A stretch of DNA of 64,000 nucleotides. It comes from Lasioglossum baleicum (Eukaryota > Arthropoda > Insecta > Hymenoptera > Halictidae). The notes under the pieces are model-generated. The model ran no database searches. It was not told where the DNA came from and saw nothing but the letters and a program-made list of their open reading frames with translations. The stretch lies in contig NC_134943.1 of the NCBI RefSeq assembly GCF_051020765.1, positions 4,712,001-4,776,000 on the forward strand. The letters are read 5' to 3'. The position numbers were made by a program, and so were the translations under genes. Below, one piece after another: positions 34,691 to 45,870 of this stretch (the first letter of the stretch is position 1; every line of letters begins with the position of its first letter).

Positions 34691-34739
34691 TTAAAATCAT
34701 TCCAGGTTAGGGGGAGGGCGGGGTCGATGATCTACTGCC

Positions 34740-34925
34740 ACTGTGCTACGGATTTGCATTTAATCGCCGGTATTGCGCCGGTACACGACGCTATTACCAA
34801 TCCCGCGCAGACCACGCCGGACACTATTAATTACGTCACCGGTGATGCGGCAGACGTGGATTAATTACAGCCGCCGGCTATATGCACAACGCTAATCCCA
34901 GCCGTGTAATTAGTAACACTTCGAC
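34740..34925. promoter_or_regulatory. Candidate cis-regulatory cluster (homeodomain/POU-like sites)
   Basis: Within 185 bases I see ATTTGCAT (34752-34759, a POU octamer form) followed by TTTAATCG, TATTAATTACGTCA (a TAATTA core next to a CRE-like TTACGTCA), GGATTAATTACAG (34858-34870), GCTAATCCC (a K50-type homeodomain form) and GTAATTAGTAAC. The surrounding sequence is CpG-containing and has no coding frame. Clustering is seen directly. Enhancer function is inference. Confidence 0.35.
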
Positions 34926-35270
34926 CGTAATGCACCATCGTTCGCAGACCTATCATTCCCCCGGACGATAAAGAATGCGATTTTACTCGCAGCGCGGCGC
35001 GTACCGCGATTCTGATCTCTCACCGCTAATCGGTGATCTATATTCAGCACTGATCGCGACACTTTCCCAGCGGGTTTGTTTTTCTTCTCTTTATCATTGT
35101 TACTTTCTTTCAGATCTTTTAGGGCGTTATGTAAGTCGAGGGACGTTTAACTGTGAGTGATTTGTGTTGTGCTGAATCGACTGGGGGAGGACGTACAAAA
35201 TGTCTTTTCAAAAAATATTAAGCACGTTGTTCATTTCATGATCATTTAGAACAGATTCATTATCGAATCA
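34926..35270. other. No gene recognised
   Basis: Unique sequence with a 61-codon frame lacking any recognisable domain. Confidence 0.45.
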
Positions 35271-35918
35271 TACAATTACTCGAATTGTATTCGTAATATT
35301 CGGACGCTCTAAAAAAGACGATAACTTTTTAAATATTGTACTATACGATTTGAACTTTTTTGGGAAGCTAGAGCAATTAGTTTACTACAGGATGTGAAAT
35401 TTTTTATCAAAATTAGCAATTGGTCGGAATTGTAGAAAAAATACTAAAAAGTTGTATTTTACAACCTTTTTATGTGGGCCTATATTGAAAATTGAGAAAG
35501 TACGTTTTGTAGGTCTGTGTCAATTATATGCACTGTGAAAGTTTCATCGAAATCGGTTGATATGGGAAAAAACGACAGGCATTGAAAGATGTAAGAATTC
35601 TTAGATATATGCCAAAAATATGCAATTTTTACCATCTTTGAACGTTTGAAAGTTTTCAGAATATTTTTAATTGACAGAGATCTACAAAACGTATTTTTTA
35701 AATTTTCAATATAGCCCCACAAAAAAAAGTTGTAAAATGCAACTATTTAGTATTTCTTCTACAATTGAGATCAATTGCAATTTTTGAAAAAATTTCTTTT
35801 CACATCCTGGAGTAAACTAATTGCTCTAGCTTCCCAAAAAAGTTCAAATCGTATAGTGTAATATTAAAAAAGTTATCGTCTTTTTTAGAGCGTCCGAATA
35901 TTAATTCGAGTAACTGTA
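35271..35918. mobile_element. 644-bp fold-back element, ends CA(G/A)TTACTCGAAT, TA TSD
   Basis: Element 35273-35916 is flanked by TA. The termini CAATTACTCGAATTG and ATTCGAGTAACTG are inverted. The arms (about 250 bp) continue through TATTCGGACGCTCTAAAAAA, TTCCCAAAAAAGTTCAAATC and AATTGCTCTAGC in inverse copies. The middle (about 35520-35680) is not palindromic. There is no transposase frame. The TA target suggests a Tc1/mariner-superfamily derivative. Confidence 0.8.
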
Positions 35919-36779
35919 CGTAGTTTTGATTTCTACACGATCCGAACGAACTTGAAATTCCAGAAACGAGCAAAACGATTTCGTACTGGGGAATTAAAGG
36001 GTTTTCGATCGACGTGCATTCGTGGAGCCACAGCCATTAATTCCCAAGGGATTTTGCAATTAACTGGAAGCCTTGTTTGTGAAATCGTCATGCATCTCGA
36101 GGACACGCAGTTTCCTTTGCGATTCGGAGGATAGCAATAAACGACGATTACTTCACCACGCTCTGCGCCTGTTCGGAATGAGAATCGGTTGTCGATACGT
36201 CGTGTGTGGCAGTGAAATTCTGCGATAGATTCGTGGTGTATCATCAGCTATACTATGTACGCAGTAACAGGAAACGAAGAATCAGAGATTCTATCTATCA
36301 TCATTTTGCACGAAAAAGAGAATCCTGTTGATATCGTAGAACCCTCGAGATTTAATAACTGGGTACTGTGTGCGGTAGTTGCATTCGAGATAATATGATA
36401 ATGTAGTATAATTGAATAAGCACAAACGTAGTAACAAGTGTAGAATTCAATTTGTTGTTTGCAGCAGCACAGAACAGAAATACGCATGCAAATTAATAGC
36501 GAGTTTAATTGAGCTTGATCACTAGAAATATTCCAGTTACAAAAAGGACATGTAGTAAAATAAATTAAATAGAATATTTCATTTAATTTTTCATTTTTTC
36601 ATTTCAGAACATCGATTAAGTTGATTGTTTTCAATTTTTCGAATTTAAAAAAATTAAGCCGTGTCCTGCACTTCTTGTATTATGAGGCAATTAGAATATT
36701 TCTTGAATTTTTAAGGAATTCATTCAACCTTCAAACGGAAAATGTCTTCCTCTAATTTTTTTCCAATTACATTTGCGTT
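35919..36779. other. No gene recognised
   Basis: CpG-containing to about 36250, then AT-rich. A 103-codon minus-strand frame (35933-36244) has no recognisable domain. Confidence 0.4.
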
Positions 36780-37640
36780 AAAGAATCGTTTACACCGGAT
36801 CTCGCCGATAATTAGCTAATATCGCGGAGGATCTTCCGCCGATCGTTTTTTGATTGCATCAATTTCCATGAATTAGAGAGAAAATTGCTACCGGTGCGGC
36901 GAAGGTATCAGAAAACGCTGGTATACGCTAATTCCTCTAACGCATAACAATTAGCTCATCCATTATACGTGTCCGAGTCCAAACCAATTTGTCCAAACTG
37001 TCTGAGTTAGTTCCGCCGACGTTGCCAGTTTGGCGCGCTAATTTCTCTAAGCCTAGGAATTAGTTCCGCCAGTTTTGCAAATTTAGAACGATAATTTGTC
37101 CGGGCACCGCAATTATCCTGTTGGTGACCGTAAATCAACGATTTCCATGAACCCTTGCCGTTCTTCCAACGATGTACAAATTTGGAAATGCGGGAGCACC
37201 TTCGACTTGAACAATTAGTTCCATCAGGCAATTCCGTTTTCAGGCTGTTTAATTACAGAACAGAATTATCAACGCCGCGCAGGCGCAGCAAGCAGCCCAC
37301 GGATCTCCAATTGGTCTCCTAGAAATAATCAAATCGATTTTCAATTTATTGCTACAGCGGGAGAAACGCACGATCAAGCTTTGCGAACATAATTGCAGCC
37401 TATGGTCGTCTCAGTCGTGATACCCGAATATAATTAGTGTAATTCTGGATTACAGTCGTAATTAAGCCAACTCGGGCTTGCTATTACGAACTTGTATAAC
37501 TCCCGGTCACCTTATTTATAACTTATAAACGCCACTGTAATTGATATGATTTGCGAACGCTGCAATAATTGGAATAGTTCTCTATTGCCAGCGCAATTAT
37601 CGTGTCCCGCGAAAGCAATTAACGTCTGTGTAAATTACGC
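36780..37640. promoter_or_regulatory. AATTA-rich region with short reiterated modules
   Basis: Homeodomain-type AATTA/TAATT words are dense (for example GATAATTAGCTAAT, TTTAATTACAG, TAATTAGTGTAATT and CGTAATTAAGCC). A module recurs: TTAGTTCCGCC at 37007-37017 and 37060-37070, GCTAATT(C/T)CTCTAA at 36927 and 37037, and ACAATTAGTTCCATC near 37211. No coding frame stands out. A homotypic regulatory cluster or a decayed tandem repeat would both explain this. Confidence 0.3.
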
Positions 37641-37748
37641 TTCCACCACGTTGACGATACATAAAAAATTGCTTGAATAAATCATGTACACACTATGCAT
37701 AGTCGCGGAGAAATCGATTTCACCAAACCGCGGTCCAACAAATTTCTA

Positions 37749-38258
37749 CATTTTTTTGACGTTTCGATTCTTACTATGCGGTTCTTATAGTTTTCTGCGC
37801 TGATTCCAAATCTGCCCTGAATTTTTCTCCTAGACGTACAGTTTTCGAGAAATTTGAGTTTAAAGAAAAGACATATTATTCAACTTTAAACAAATATTAT
37901 GATGTTATTATGAAAAATATTGAATTGTTCTTTACAGCAAAAGATTCTGTTGACATTCTCGAATCCAGTGATATCCAATATTAACATGTTTAATTATATT
38001 AATATTAAAGACGAAGAGACGGTAAACATGTTTAAACGATCATAATGTATTAATATTGGAAATCACTGGATTCGGGAAAGTCTACAGAATCTTTTGCTCT
38101 AAAGAACAATTCAATATCTTTGATAATAACATCACAATATTTGTTTAAAGTTGAAAAATATGTCTTTTTTTCCAACTCGACGAGAAAAATTGAGGGCAGA
38201 TTCGAAATCAGCGCGAAAAACCCTATAAGAATCGCATAGTGAGAATCGAAACGTTTTT
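37749..38258. repeat. Fold-back repeat, arms of about 210-240 bp
   Basis: The left arm 37749-37987 and right arm 38049-38258 are inverted copies. Matches include ACGTTTCGATTCT / AGAATCGAAACGT, AGATTCTGT with TCTTTTGCT, CGAATCCAGTGAT / ATCACTGGATTCG and CAACTTTAAACAAATATT with its inverse. The left arm carries about 30 extra bases (near 37832-37865). The spacer contains ACATGTTTAA twice in inverse relation, so the palindrome nearly closes. No transposase frame or clear target duplication. Confidence 0.8.
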
Positions 38259-39698
38259 TGGCTGTTCGACAGTGTAATTCAGACACCCCGCTAATTACCT
38301 TTGGAGTAGACTGCCAATCTTTATGCTTTTATAGTGTGTGCACATTTCGAAAATAGAAGAAACACATGTACAGCATCTTGCAGAAGCATCTTTGACAGTG
38401 AGCATTCCGTAAAAAGATAATTCAAGCTTCGGGATCATAGTGTTTTCGAGAGATAGGTACGAAAGTAAAATTGATGGTTTCCCAGAAATTGGGGTAGAAA
38501 CACGAATTACGAGTTTCCACAAGAAATATCGCGGAATTGAAAAGAAATTGTCGGTTTCGGGCAGCATCGACGAAAAAATCGTAGAAATTAGTAGTTGCCG
38601 AGGGAACACCGTAAAAACGGCACCGAAATTAGTAGTTTCGTTGAGGAACGGGTGGAAAAATTGTAATGATCCAATTTCCTCTAGCAACAGGATACTGAGC
38701 TAATAATGACAGGATCGCACGAGACGTCAGCTCGTGCTCCCGCAGGAAACCATTTCCTATGGGATGTCATATTGGCCCTTGTACGGCCGACGATTATGCG
38801 GAAATTCCGCGCGTGCCTTTAATCCACGCAATTCGCGCGCGATTCCTGCTCTAGATTCTCGAATCCTGTCTTGTGGTCGGTGGTGGGGTGCTGTAGGAAA
38901 CATAATTCTGCAGGACAATTTTCTAGCGCGATGGTTAGGCACAGGAACAAGGCCGCCGCATATTAATCGAGCAGTACAGCATGCAAGAACACCGGATAGA
39001 GGAAGCAGTAACCGAAATCGCATTATGCGAGCCTCCATTTGCATACGAAAATTTCTGGTGTGTTTAATATTTTTTTAGAACGGAAGACATTTTTATGAAG
39101 TGGGGAAGATAAATTCTTTCTGGAATATTACAGATTTTTTAAAATGTCTCGTATTATTTTTAAAATGGCACACATGAAGTAGTCTAAGTTATTGCCTACT
39201 TTTGACGTTACTGACTTATTGAATATTATTGTGTGTACTATTATCGAAGACCATTTTTGCGAATTATTCTAGGAAATTTTGAGTTTGTGGATGATCGCAG
39301 TGTTTAGACATCAGTGGTGTGTGTGTCGATTCCATCGAGTATACGAGGCACATGTGGTAGCGTACGCGCGGGCAAGATGGTGGAAATTACTGTTCGCCTC
39401 GTAAATCGATGCAACGTGTAATTTACACCGCGAAACGGCGCTCCTTGCGGTCATAAAGGGCCATTATGGTGTTGCGCGAGCCGGTAGATATTAAAGCCGG
39501 ATACTTGGGGCTGTATCGTCCTGCCGATGCGATGTTCAGACTTGTTCCTTATTCCCTTCTTTTTTAACACGCACTCTTACTATCCTGGCCAAATTCTGAT
39601 TTGCGGTCGTTATTAAGATATTTTTTAATGAGTCCCTCGCACAAAAATTCCCCATTTCAGAGTACCTCTTTTCATTGACGAAACGGATCCATTAATAA
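38259..39698. other. No gene recognised
   Basis: A degenerate repetition of words such as GAAATTAGTAGTT and AACACCGTAAAAACGGCACC runs through 38450-38660 and explains the open frames on both strands there. At 38734-39078 a 114-codon plus-strand and a 95-codon minus-strand frame overlap in CpG-rich DNA without recognisable domains. Confidence 0.4.
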
Positions 39699-40576
39699 GA
39701 ACTCTCAAAATATGAGCCGTTTATTTTGAAAGTGGCCCAAGTCCATTTAAGTTTAAATTGAGATATTTAAGAGTTTGCGTCTCAATGAAATTAAAAATAT
39801 ACTTATAGGATACCAATGTATCACACTCCTTAAGTGTATCTAAGAGAGTTAAATTTACAATTCCTATTAAAATAATAGCAATTATTAAGTGAATAATATG
39901 CGTATTCTTACCAAGAATGGACTTAAGCCACTTTCAAAATTAACAACTAGATTCGTCATAAAATTTGAAACAGCCCGAGTAACATTAAGTACCATTCGAT
40001 GTAATTTAAAATGCTTCAAAATGAAAAATATTTTTTCATTTTATACGATTCATTTCTCAAAAAACGCATCCAGCATATTTTTGACCAATTTATTGTTTCT
40101 CCGTTAGAATTCTTTACCCTTCTAAAAATTGCATCCTCCAAAAATCTTGTTGATATGAAATCCTCTTGTTTCATTTCACTTAAAATAAAGTTATTACCTT
40201 TCCGGCACTTCTTGATAACATTATATAGTAATCATCTTGAGGGACAAACAGTAAATTATTCTTCTTTAATGACATTTCTACGACGCCAAAATCTCTGTCA
40301 TTCGGTAAAAACAAATGTCCTGATACTAAGAATTTATGGTCTATCGAACAACTGACAAATGGACTTAGGCCGCTGTCAAAATAAAAATTTGTATCATTCT
40401 ATTAACCAGCTAATTCCTTTTTAAAAAATCTTTGTGATTTTAAATATATTAGTTACAATTTGCTTCAGAATGAAAAGATAACGTAGAAATGTAAATATTA
40501 AACTTGCTAGCTTGATTTTTCTCGAAAGTGAATTTAGGCCACTTTCAAAATAAACGGCTCATATAGATACATTTTG
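39699..40576 (-). mobile_element. DNA element with inverted ends and reiterated terminal motif
   Basis: The ends ATGAGCCGTTTATTTTGAAA then GTGGCC (39709-39734) and GGCCACTTTCAAAATAAACG then GCTCAT (40532-40560) are inverted repeats, extended outward by CTCAAAAT / ATTTTGAG. Versions of the same motif also occur inside: TGGACTTAAGCCACTTTCAA at 39919-39938 and TGGACTTAGGCCGCTGTCAA at 40360-40379. A decayed coding segment lies on the minus strand at 40016-40350. The superfamily is not assigned. Confidence 0.65.
40016..40350 (-). pseudogene. Decayed transposon-associated ORF, uncharacterised insect family
   Basis: The minus strand spells CSIDHKFLVSGHLFLPNDRD then FGVVEMSL, next LLFVPQDDYY, and after a frame break near 40215 VIKKCRKGNNFILSEMKQED, FISTRFLEDAIFRR and INWSKICWMRFLRN, ending at a stop at 40016. 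From memory, this series (SGH..LPND.DFG, VP.D.Y, DF.ST..LE.AI..R, W..I.W..F) matches the C-terminal part of a protein family repeatedly found in insect genomes and usually annotated as uncharacterised or transposon-related. I cannot name its reaction. No DDE catalytic set is visible in this piece. The frame break and missing N-terminus mark it as a relic. Confidence 0.55.
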
Positions 40577-43012
40577 AGTCTCTCATAACTATACGTATAA
40601 ATAAAGAAACATTCTTAGTATAAACGATCCTGTCGCCGTAGCGTTGCCAAAAAAAGACTATGGCAAAGACACACCTCAGGACGATAGTTCTCGTAGCCGA
40701 TGGTAATACACTCTTCGAACTCCTCCCAGGGCCGGGTAAGTATCTTCGTTTTTCCCCCGCGTCGTTCGTTGGTAATCCAGCGTGAAGTCGACTTGCCATC
40801 AGCCGTTGACTGAAAAGGCAGCGGATAATTTCGCAACACGAAATGTATCATGCAGATCGGTGCGCAATTCGAGTCGCGTACTTCAGAACGCTTGAACGGG
40901 GAACAGGGGGATGTAATCGTCGAGACGTTGCCCGATCTCTCCTTCGTCTCCTCGATCAACATTTCACGGTCGTTCCACGGAAGATAGTGACAAGGTGGAG
41001 CGATTTATGCGAGCCGTCAGCCATCGGCCGTCAATCGTCTGTCTCTTTTCACCACAACGCAACGGTACGCACCGCGTCCAGATTAATTATTTTTTCCTCG
41101 ATGTATCATTATGGCCGACGCGCGATCTGCCTCTTTTTACTTTCTCCCCCTTCGATCGGTAATCACTGGGAAAAATGAAAGAAATCGCTACCTATGATAA
41201 TCCACCGTCTCTAAACTGCAATCACACGGCTCATTTGTGATCGAGCTTCACTACATTGCTGTCGTGCAAATTGTTAAACGGGTAACAGCTGATCATTCAC
41301 ACCGCCGATTATGGTTTTGCATGTATTTCTGCTACTGGATCGCTGCGAGACTTTTATCAGATTATTTTCGATCATTCCTCTCTAAATACAATTCGCAGTT
41401 CATTAATTACAATCTATATCGCGAACTAAACCTATTATATAATTTTCTATTCAGCTGTAATTATATTTTAGAAGTGTTGATACTATTTATTACACTCATA
41501 TTAACATGTGGTTATTTATTCATTCACGATGATACTTTCTTTCTATTTTTGTGTCGAAAACTTTGTTAGATTAATTTCTAATCTCATACGCAGAGCATGT
41601 CTCCATTTTTCGTGAGTGAAGATCATGCATATAAAATGGCGTCTGACCAGACGGGTAGTCATTTTCTTGTCAGCTCAAAAGTTACACGCTTTGCATACAT
41701 AAAGCAACACCTTGATTTTAACTAATTAAAATAGAGCAACCGTTCCTGACACAGTCTTCGCTTGACACAAATTTTAATTGTTAATGCAAAACGATGGAAT
41801 CATTCTTGTAGAACCTGGACGCAGAGATACTCTTTTCCCATTCTCAATTCGGTTCAATGTGCGTGCTCGATGCTATTAAAATTAACTTAAAAAGTTTGTC
41901 AGCACTGAAACTGGAAGATTCTTCTGCATATTCTTTCGTGGACATGATCATTTCATTATAATCATTTTTATTATTGCTCAATCTAGGCTTGGAGGTTTCA
42001 TCCGCAAATACACAGGTGCAATCACAAACAGCGTTTTTCTTTCGCGACCGAACAGTTCAATCACACAATTTCCCTTGGACAAACCACTTCCCCAGATTAC
42101 GATGCATCGAATTTGAAAAAATTCGAAATGATCGGGCCCGTCTGATTAAGGATCACCGCACTGTAGATTTATCAGAAAGTTTCTGCGGTCGCCGCAAAAC
42201 GAAACCATCGACTATAGCAACGAAAAACTCAGCAACCCTGATGCAGAATTACAAATCAACGATCCTGCGCTGATGTGATATAACTCCTCCGTCTTTCTTT
42301 CGCAAGAATGCTTCGGTTTCGATGAGAAAAAGAAGAGCCATCATGCCGGAACGGGAAAGAAACTAATCCCAAGCTGCGGTCACGTTATTCTAACAATAAA
42401 ACTATTCGTTTTGCTTTCGATAAACCCTCGCGATTCTCGTTGACTGGCATCATTATCTTGGATGATTCTCGAATATCATCTCATTGACTGTTGTTGCAAT
42501 CTTTTCTCGTTTTTCTCTCTCTTGTATCTTCTTCTTCTTCTTGGGTTGTTGCTTCCGAGTTCGATGGTCTTATCGTTCGCTGACAGGCGACCCTATCCGC
42601 CGGCTAAATAATCCACCCACGGCTTTTGAATAAATTTCACGCGTTCCCTGCCGCCGCGCATCGATATTTATGAAAATTGGCAGCCGCTCGAACGTTAACT
42701 TCTGCTGGCAGCGGTGGAAACGAGACCCGCCAATGCAATTTTCGTTTTGCTCCTTTGTCTCTGCCGACTTGTTACCTCCGGGCGATTTATACCATGCCAG
42801 AGGAAGTATAAAGTGTATCATAGAAACGGTGGTTCCACTAATTAGTCGCGGATCTTTCCAGTTATGGCAGCGAGAGTTTCTCAACCCTCTGCGCTCGAAG
42901 ATGTGTTCACTGAAAAGAATTGTTCTAAATTATGATGGGACTATTTTTACTCATTTTACTCGTACTCCAGTACGATAAAACATCAACTTATTTCTGAAAA
43001 AACATTGAATAA
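40577..43012. other. No gene recognised
   Basis: Unique sequence with CpG-rich parts at 40620-41160 and 42560-42910, and (CTT)n at about 42527-42541. Frames of 84-115 codons on both strands have no recognisable domain. Confidence 0.4.
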
Positions 43013-43014
43013 TA

Positions 43015-43834
43015 CCTGAAATTACCATAAAGCCACCTGATTTTTTGGTGAAATCTTATAATTACGTCATAGTAATGAGAAGCTGATGCACGATAGCATT
43101 TTAGGATTAATAAAAGAAACCATTTACATGATTACATTCATAGAAATATTATTTATTTACAGAAAAAAGTAAAGTTATATAGTTTAACAAAAAATGAACT
43201 GTGTAATTTCCATAAATCCGCACGTCTTTTATGTAGATAACATCAAGATTATCGAAAATTTCATCTATATTTACAAATTAATACTTAGTGTAATTGCCAT
43301 TTCTTCGAATAACGTCGAAAATTCGATTAGGCATTGATGAAATCAAAGTACGAAGAGTTTCTCTACCTCGACGGATGTCCATGCTTCGTTCACCGCAATC
43401 TATAACTCGGCAACAGAGTTGTACCGTTTACAATTGCCATATACTTTTCTTGCAAGTATTTCCCGAAGATTCTCAGTCTAACCACACCTTTGTTTGTCTT
43501 GATGCATGAATTGAGGCGTTATCATGGTGAAAAATGAAATTGTCAGTCTCAATTTCTTCTGTATTTCTCAAGTTGTTCGTATTAATTTGTCGATAATCTT
43601 GATGTTATCTACTTAAAAAAGTGTGGCTTTATGGAAATTTCGCAGTTCGTTTTTCGTTAAACTATATAACTTTACGTTTTTCTGTAAATAAATAATATAT
43701 CTATGAATGCAATCATGTAAATGGTTTCTTTAATTAATCCTGAAATGGTATCGTGCATCAGCTTCTCATTGCTATGACATAATTATAAGATTTCACAAAA
43801 AATCAGGTGGTTTATGGTAATTTCGGGCAGTGTA
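43015..43834 (-). mobile_element. Tc1-like transposon relic with long inverted repeats (about 240 bp)
   Basis: The left arm (43015-43262) and right arm (about 43590-43832) are inverted copies, sharing CCTGAAATTACCATAAAGCC (inverse GGTTTATGGTAATTTCGGGC), AGAAGCTGATGCACGATA and AACATCAAGATTATCG. The right end finishes GGGCAGTG followed by TA, the CACTG...TA form of Tc1-like ends. The left outermost bases are eroded. A broken transposase segment on the minus strand fills the middle. Confidence 0.8.
43278..43550 (-). pseudogene. Tc1-like transposase C-terminal remnant
   Basis: The minus strand reads DNFIFHHDNASIHASRQTKV then WL, corresponding to the Tc1 segment that holds the second catalytic aspartate (HHDNASIH against the family's usual QQDNAP.H). 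It ends LISSMPNRIFDVIRRNGNYT then KY and a stop, the usual Tc1 C-terminal SMP.R...VI...G..TKY pattern. Between them the frame is broken by at least two shifts and stops, and the usual W.PDLNPIE block is largely missing. It cannot encode an active enzyme, and the N-terminal paired-like DNA-binding region is absent. Confidence 0.75.
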
Positions 43835-45475
43835 TACCATTTATCTTACATCGAACTCTAAAAAAAACGTTCAACAGAATGAAGAATTGCTATCTACATC
43901 CAGCATCGAAACACCGAGCAACAAAATCGAGGACGTAAAAATCAAATTATTTACATGAACAACACCGACCCGACAATTACCCACCCCACGAGGAGGAAGC
44001 ACAATAATTTATCGGTGCATAAAAGAATTTTTCACGAGCATCTAACCCATATACAGACGCCGCAATTATTTATCGAGCGATAAAAAATGATTTTTTGCTG
44101 TGTTCGATGCATTAAGTATACCAAACTAGGATCCGGTCTGGCGCAAGAGAGGGTTGAAAGGCGAAATCGCCGCGATAAATCGTAGCAGTTTCAGTTTTTG
44201 TCCGATCGAATAAATAGCATCGATTTTACGGAATGTTTAATGACCGTTGGTCGTTCGGCAGTCGGACGTGTTAAAACTCCCTGCGAAGATAATTAAAGAG
44301 AACGGCGCGAGGGTTAATTAGTCGGTACAAAACAGAGGAGAGATGCGGCCGTATTCTCTCCGGCGACTGTACACCATCTTGGTTGCTGATGCTGATGCTG
44401 GTTGCTGTTGGCTGGCACCTTCGTAAAGATCCGGACATGTTTTTGCGGCATCCTATATATACGATTCTCGATCCCGGCACTCGGCTCCTTCTTTCCGTTT
44501 TCCACTCCATTAAACGTTCGCGGACCACGGCCAGGTGAAAAACCCGCAATTTTTCACCTGGCAGAAGTATAGGCCATTACGCCTCCAATTACGATCGCGT
44601 TACACGTTGCTAGAAATAATTAGGGGATCGGATTCCCGAACGAATTTATAAAGGGAAACCTGTGTTCGACGACTCTTGTTGAAAATCACCAAGAAAAGAA
44701 TAGCGCGGGCACGTTCTACTCTGTCATTAAGGGGCTGCATTTGTACCTTTGAAGAGAGAGAGAGAGATATATATATATATTCGATGTATGATAACTAGAC
44801 TAGAGGAAGGAGCAGATCTAATGCGAGACAGTAAAAGCATCTAAAAAATTTAAAGACACGCTAAAATTGTTCAGGAAAGAAATATAATCTGTGTAGTTCC
44901 TATGTCCAATAGAAAATCATACAACAAATGCATAAAATACACAGTGTCCCCTGTTAACCTCTTGCCTGAACGGAGTCTAATAAATATGTGTGCTATTAAT
45001 TTCCTTTATACCGAACTAAAATTCTATTTCGGTTTTGTTAATGTGCAGCTATTGGAGAATATTATAGATACACAATAGATATACATTTTTTTCCTTTTTT
45101 TCAAGAAATTACGTACTACAAAAAAGTTCTAATCACCAAAACCGTAAAATAAATCGTAGAGCAAGAGCTTGAGAAATAGTGTTAGGATAAATGTTACTCT
45201 AGCTCCAACTGAAATGACACCAGTTCCACCAACTGCCAGCATTCCCCTGCGCATTAAGTCAGTATAACAGGGAGTAAGGTGTAATTTGCGAGAATGTATC
45301 GACTAAAATTAGTCCCGGTAGTCTGAGCCAGCCTGTACATACACATCAGCGAGCGCAGAAAGAGGAAGGATCGCAGAAAGAAAGAGGAAAAAAGTGAGCA
45401 ACGAAGGAAGTTCTCGTTTTCTATATTCTTCCTAGTGACTGTACCCACCTTCTAGCACCCTTCCATAGGGTCCAG
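43835..45475. other. No gene recognised
   Basis: AT-rich to 44140, then a CpG-containing segment with overlapping frames at 44271-44549. It contains the hairpin at 44530-44562, a (GA)n(TA)n run at 44754-44780 and a doubtful GACTGCGGAT-family relic at 44796-44968. Confidence 0.4.
44530..44562. repeat. Perfect 13-bp stem hairpin
   Basis: GCCAGGTGAAAAA and TTTTTCACCTGGC are exact reverse complements around the seven-base loop CCCGCAA. It lies at the edge of a CpG-containing block. It could act as a structured RNA element or a dyad binding site, but no specific role is supported. Confidence 0.7.
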
Positions 45476-45870
45476 GTACGTTTTTACCTCTCTTGTTCTC
45501 TCTCTCTCTTTCTCTTCCTCACTCTCTTTTTCTCTCTCTCTTTTTCTTTTTCTCGTTGTTCTCCCTCCACGGTGGCACTCACCGGCCCTGACTCCTGCCG
45601 GCTCGCCGTTACGCTGTTAAACGAGCGAATCGCCAGTAGCTATCGGCGCGAGCGCATCTGGAAAGAATAAAGTACACGTTACGAAGGGTAAGCAAGCAGT
45701 CGTGCAGCAATGCAAGCCGGCTAACGTAGACTGCATAAGTAATAGAGAGGCCGCGGGCCTTGGTTCGGTTTCTGGCTGCGAGGCGAGAGATCCACCTTTT
45801 TCCTGAGGAAATTTGTCGGCGCAACCCCCTGACAACTTTCCTCCGACTTTCTCACGAGGTTTCAACCCTT
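45476..45870. other. CT-rich tract followed by CpG-rich DNA
   Basis: Long pyrimidine runs (CTCTCTCTCTTTCTCTTCC type) span 45485-45560, followed by GC-rich sequence to about 45870. Frames of 67-120 codons overlap on both strands with no recognisable domain. The arrangement resembles the tract at 4860-5180 and could be a promoter region, but that is unproven. Confidence 0.4.

Noticed and set aside
38295..38703. Frames of 87-130 codons on both strands
   Set aside because: The underlying DNA has degenerate internal repetition, and the peptides have no recognisable domain.
44796..44968. Further GACTGCGGAT-family copy
   Set aside because: Only scattered matches (TAGACTAGAGG, AATGCATAAAATACACAG). 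Too weak to call.
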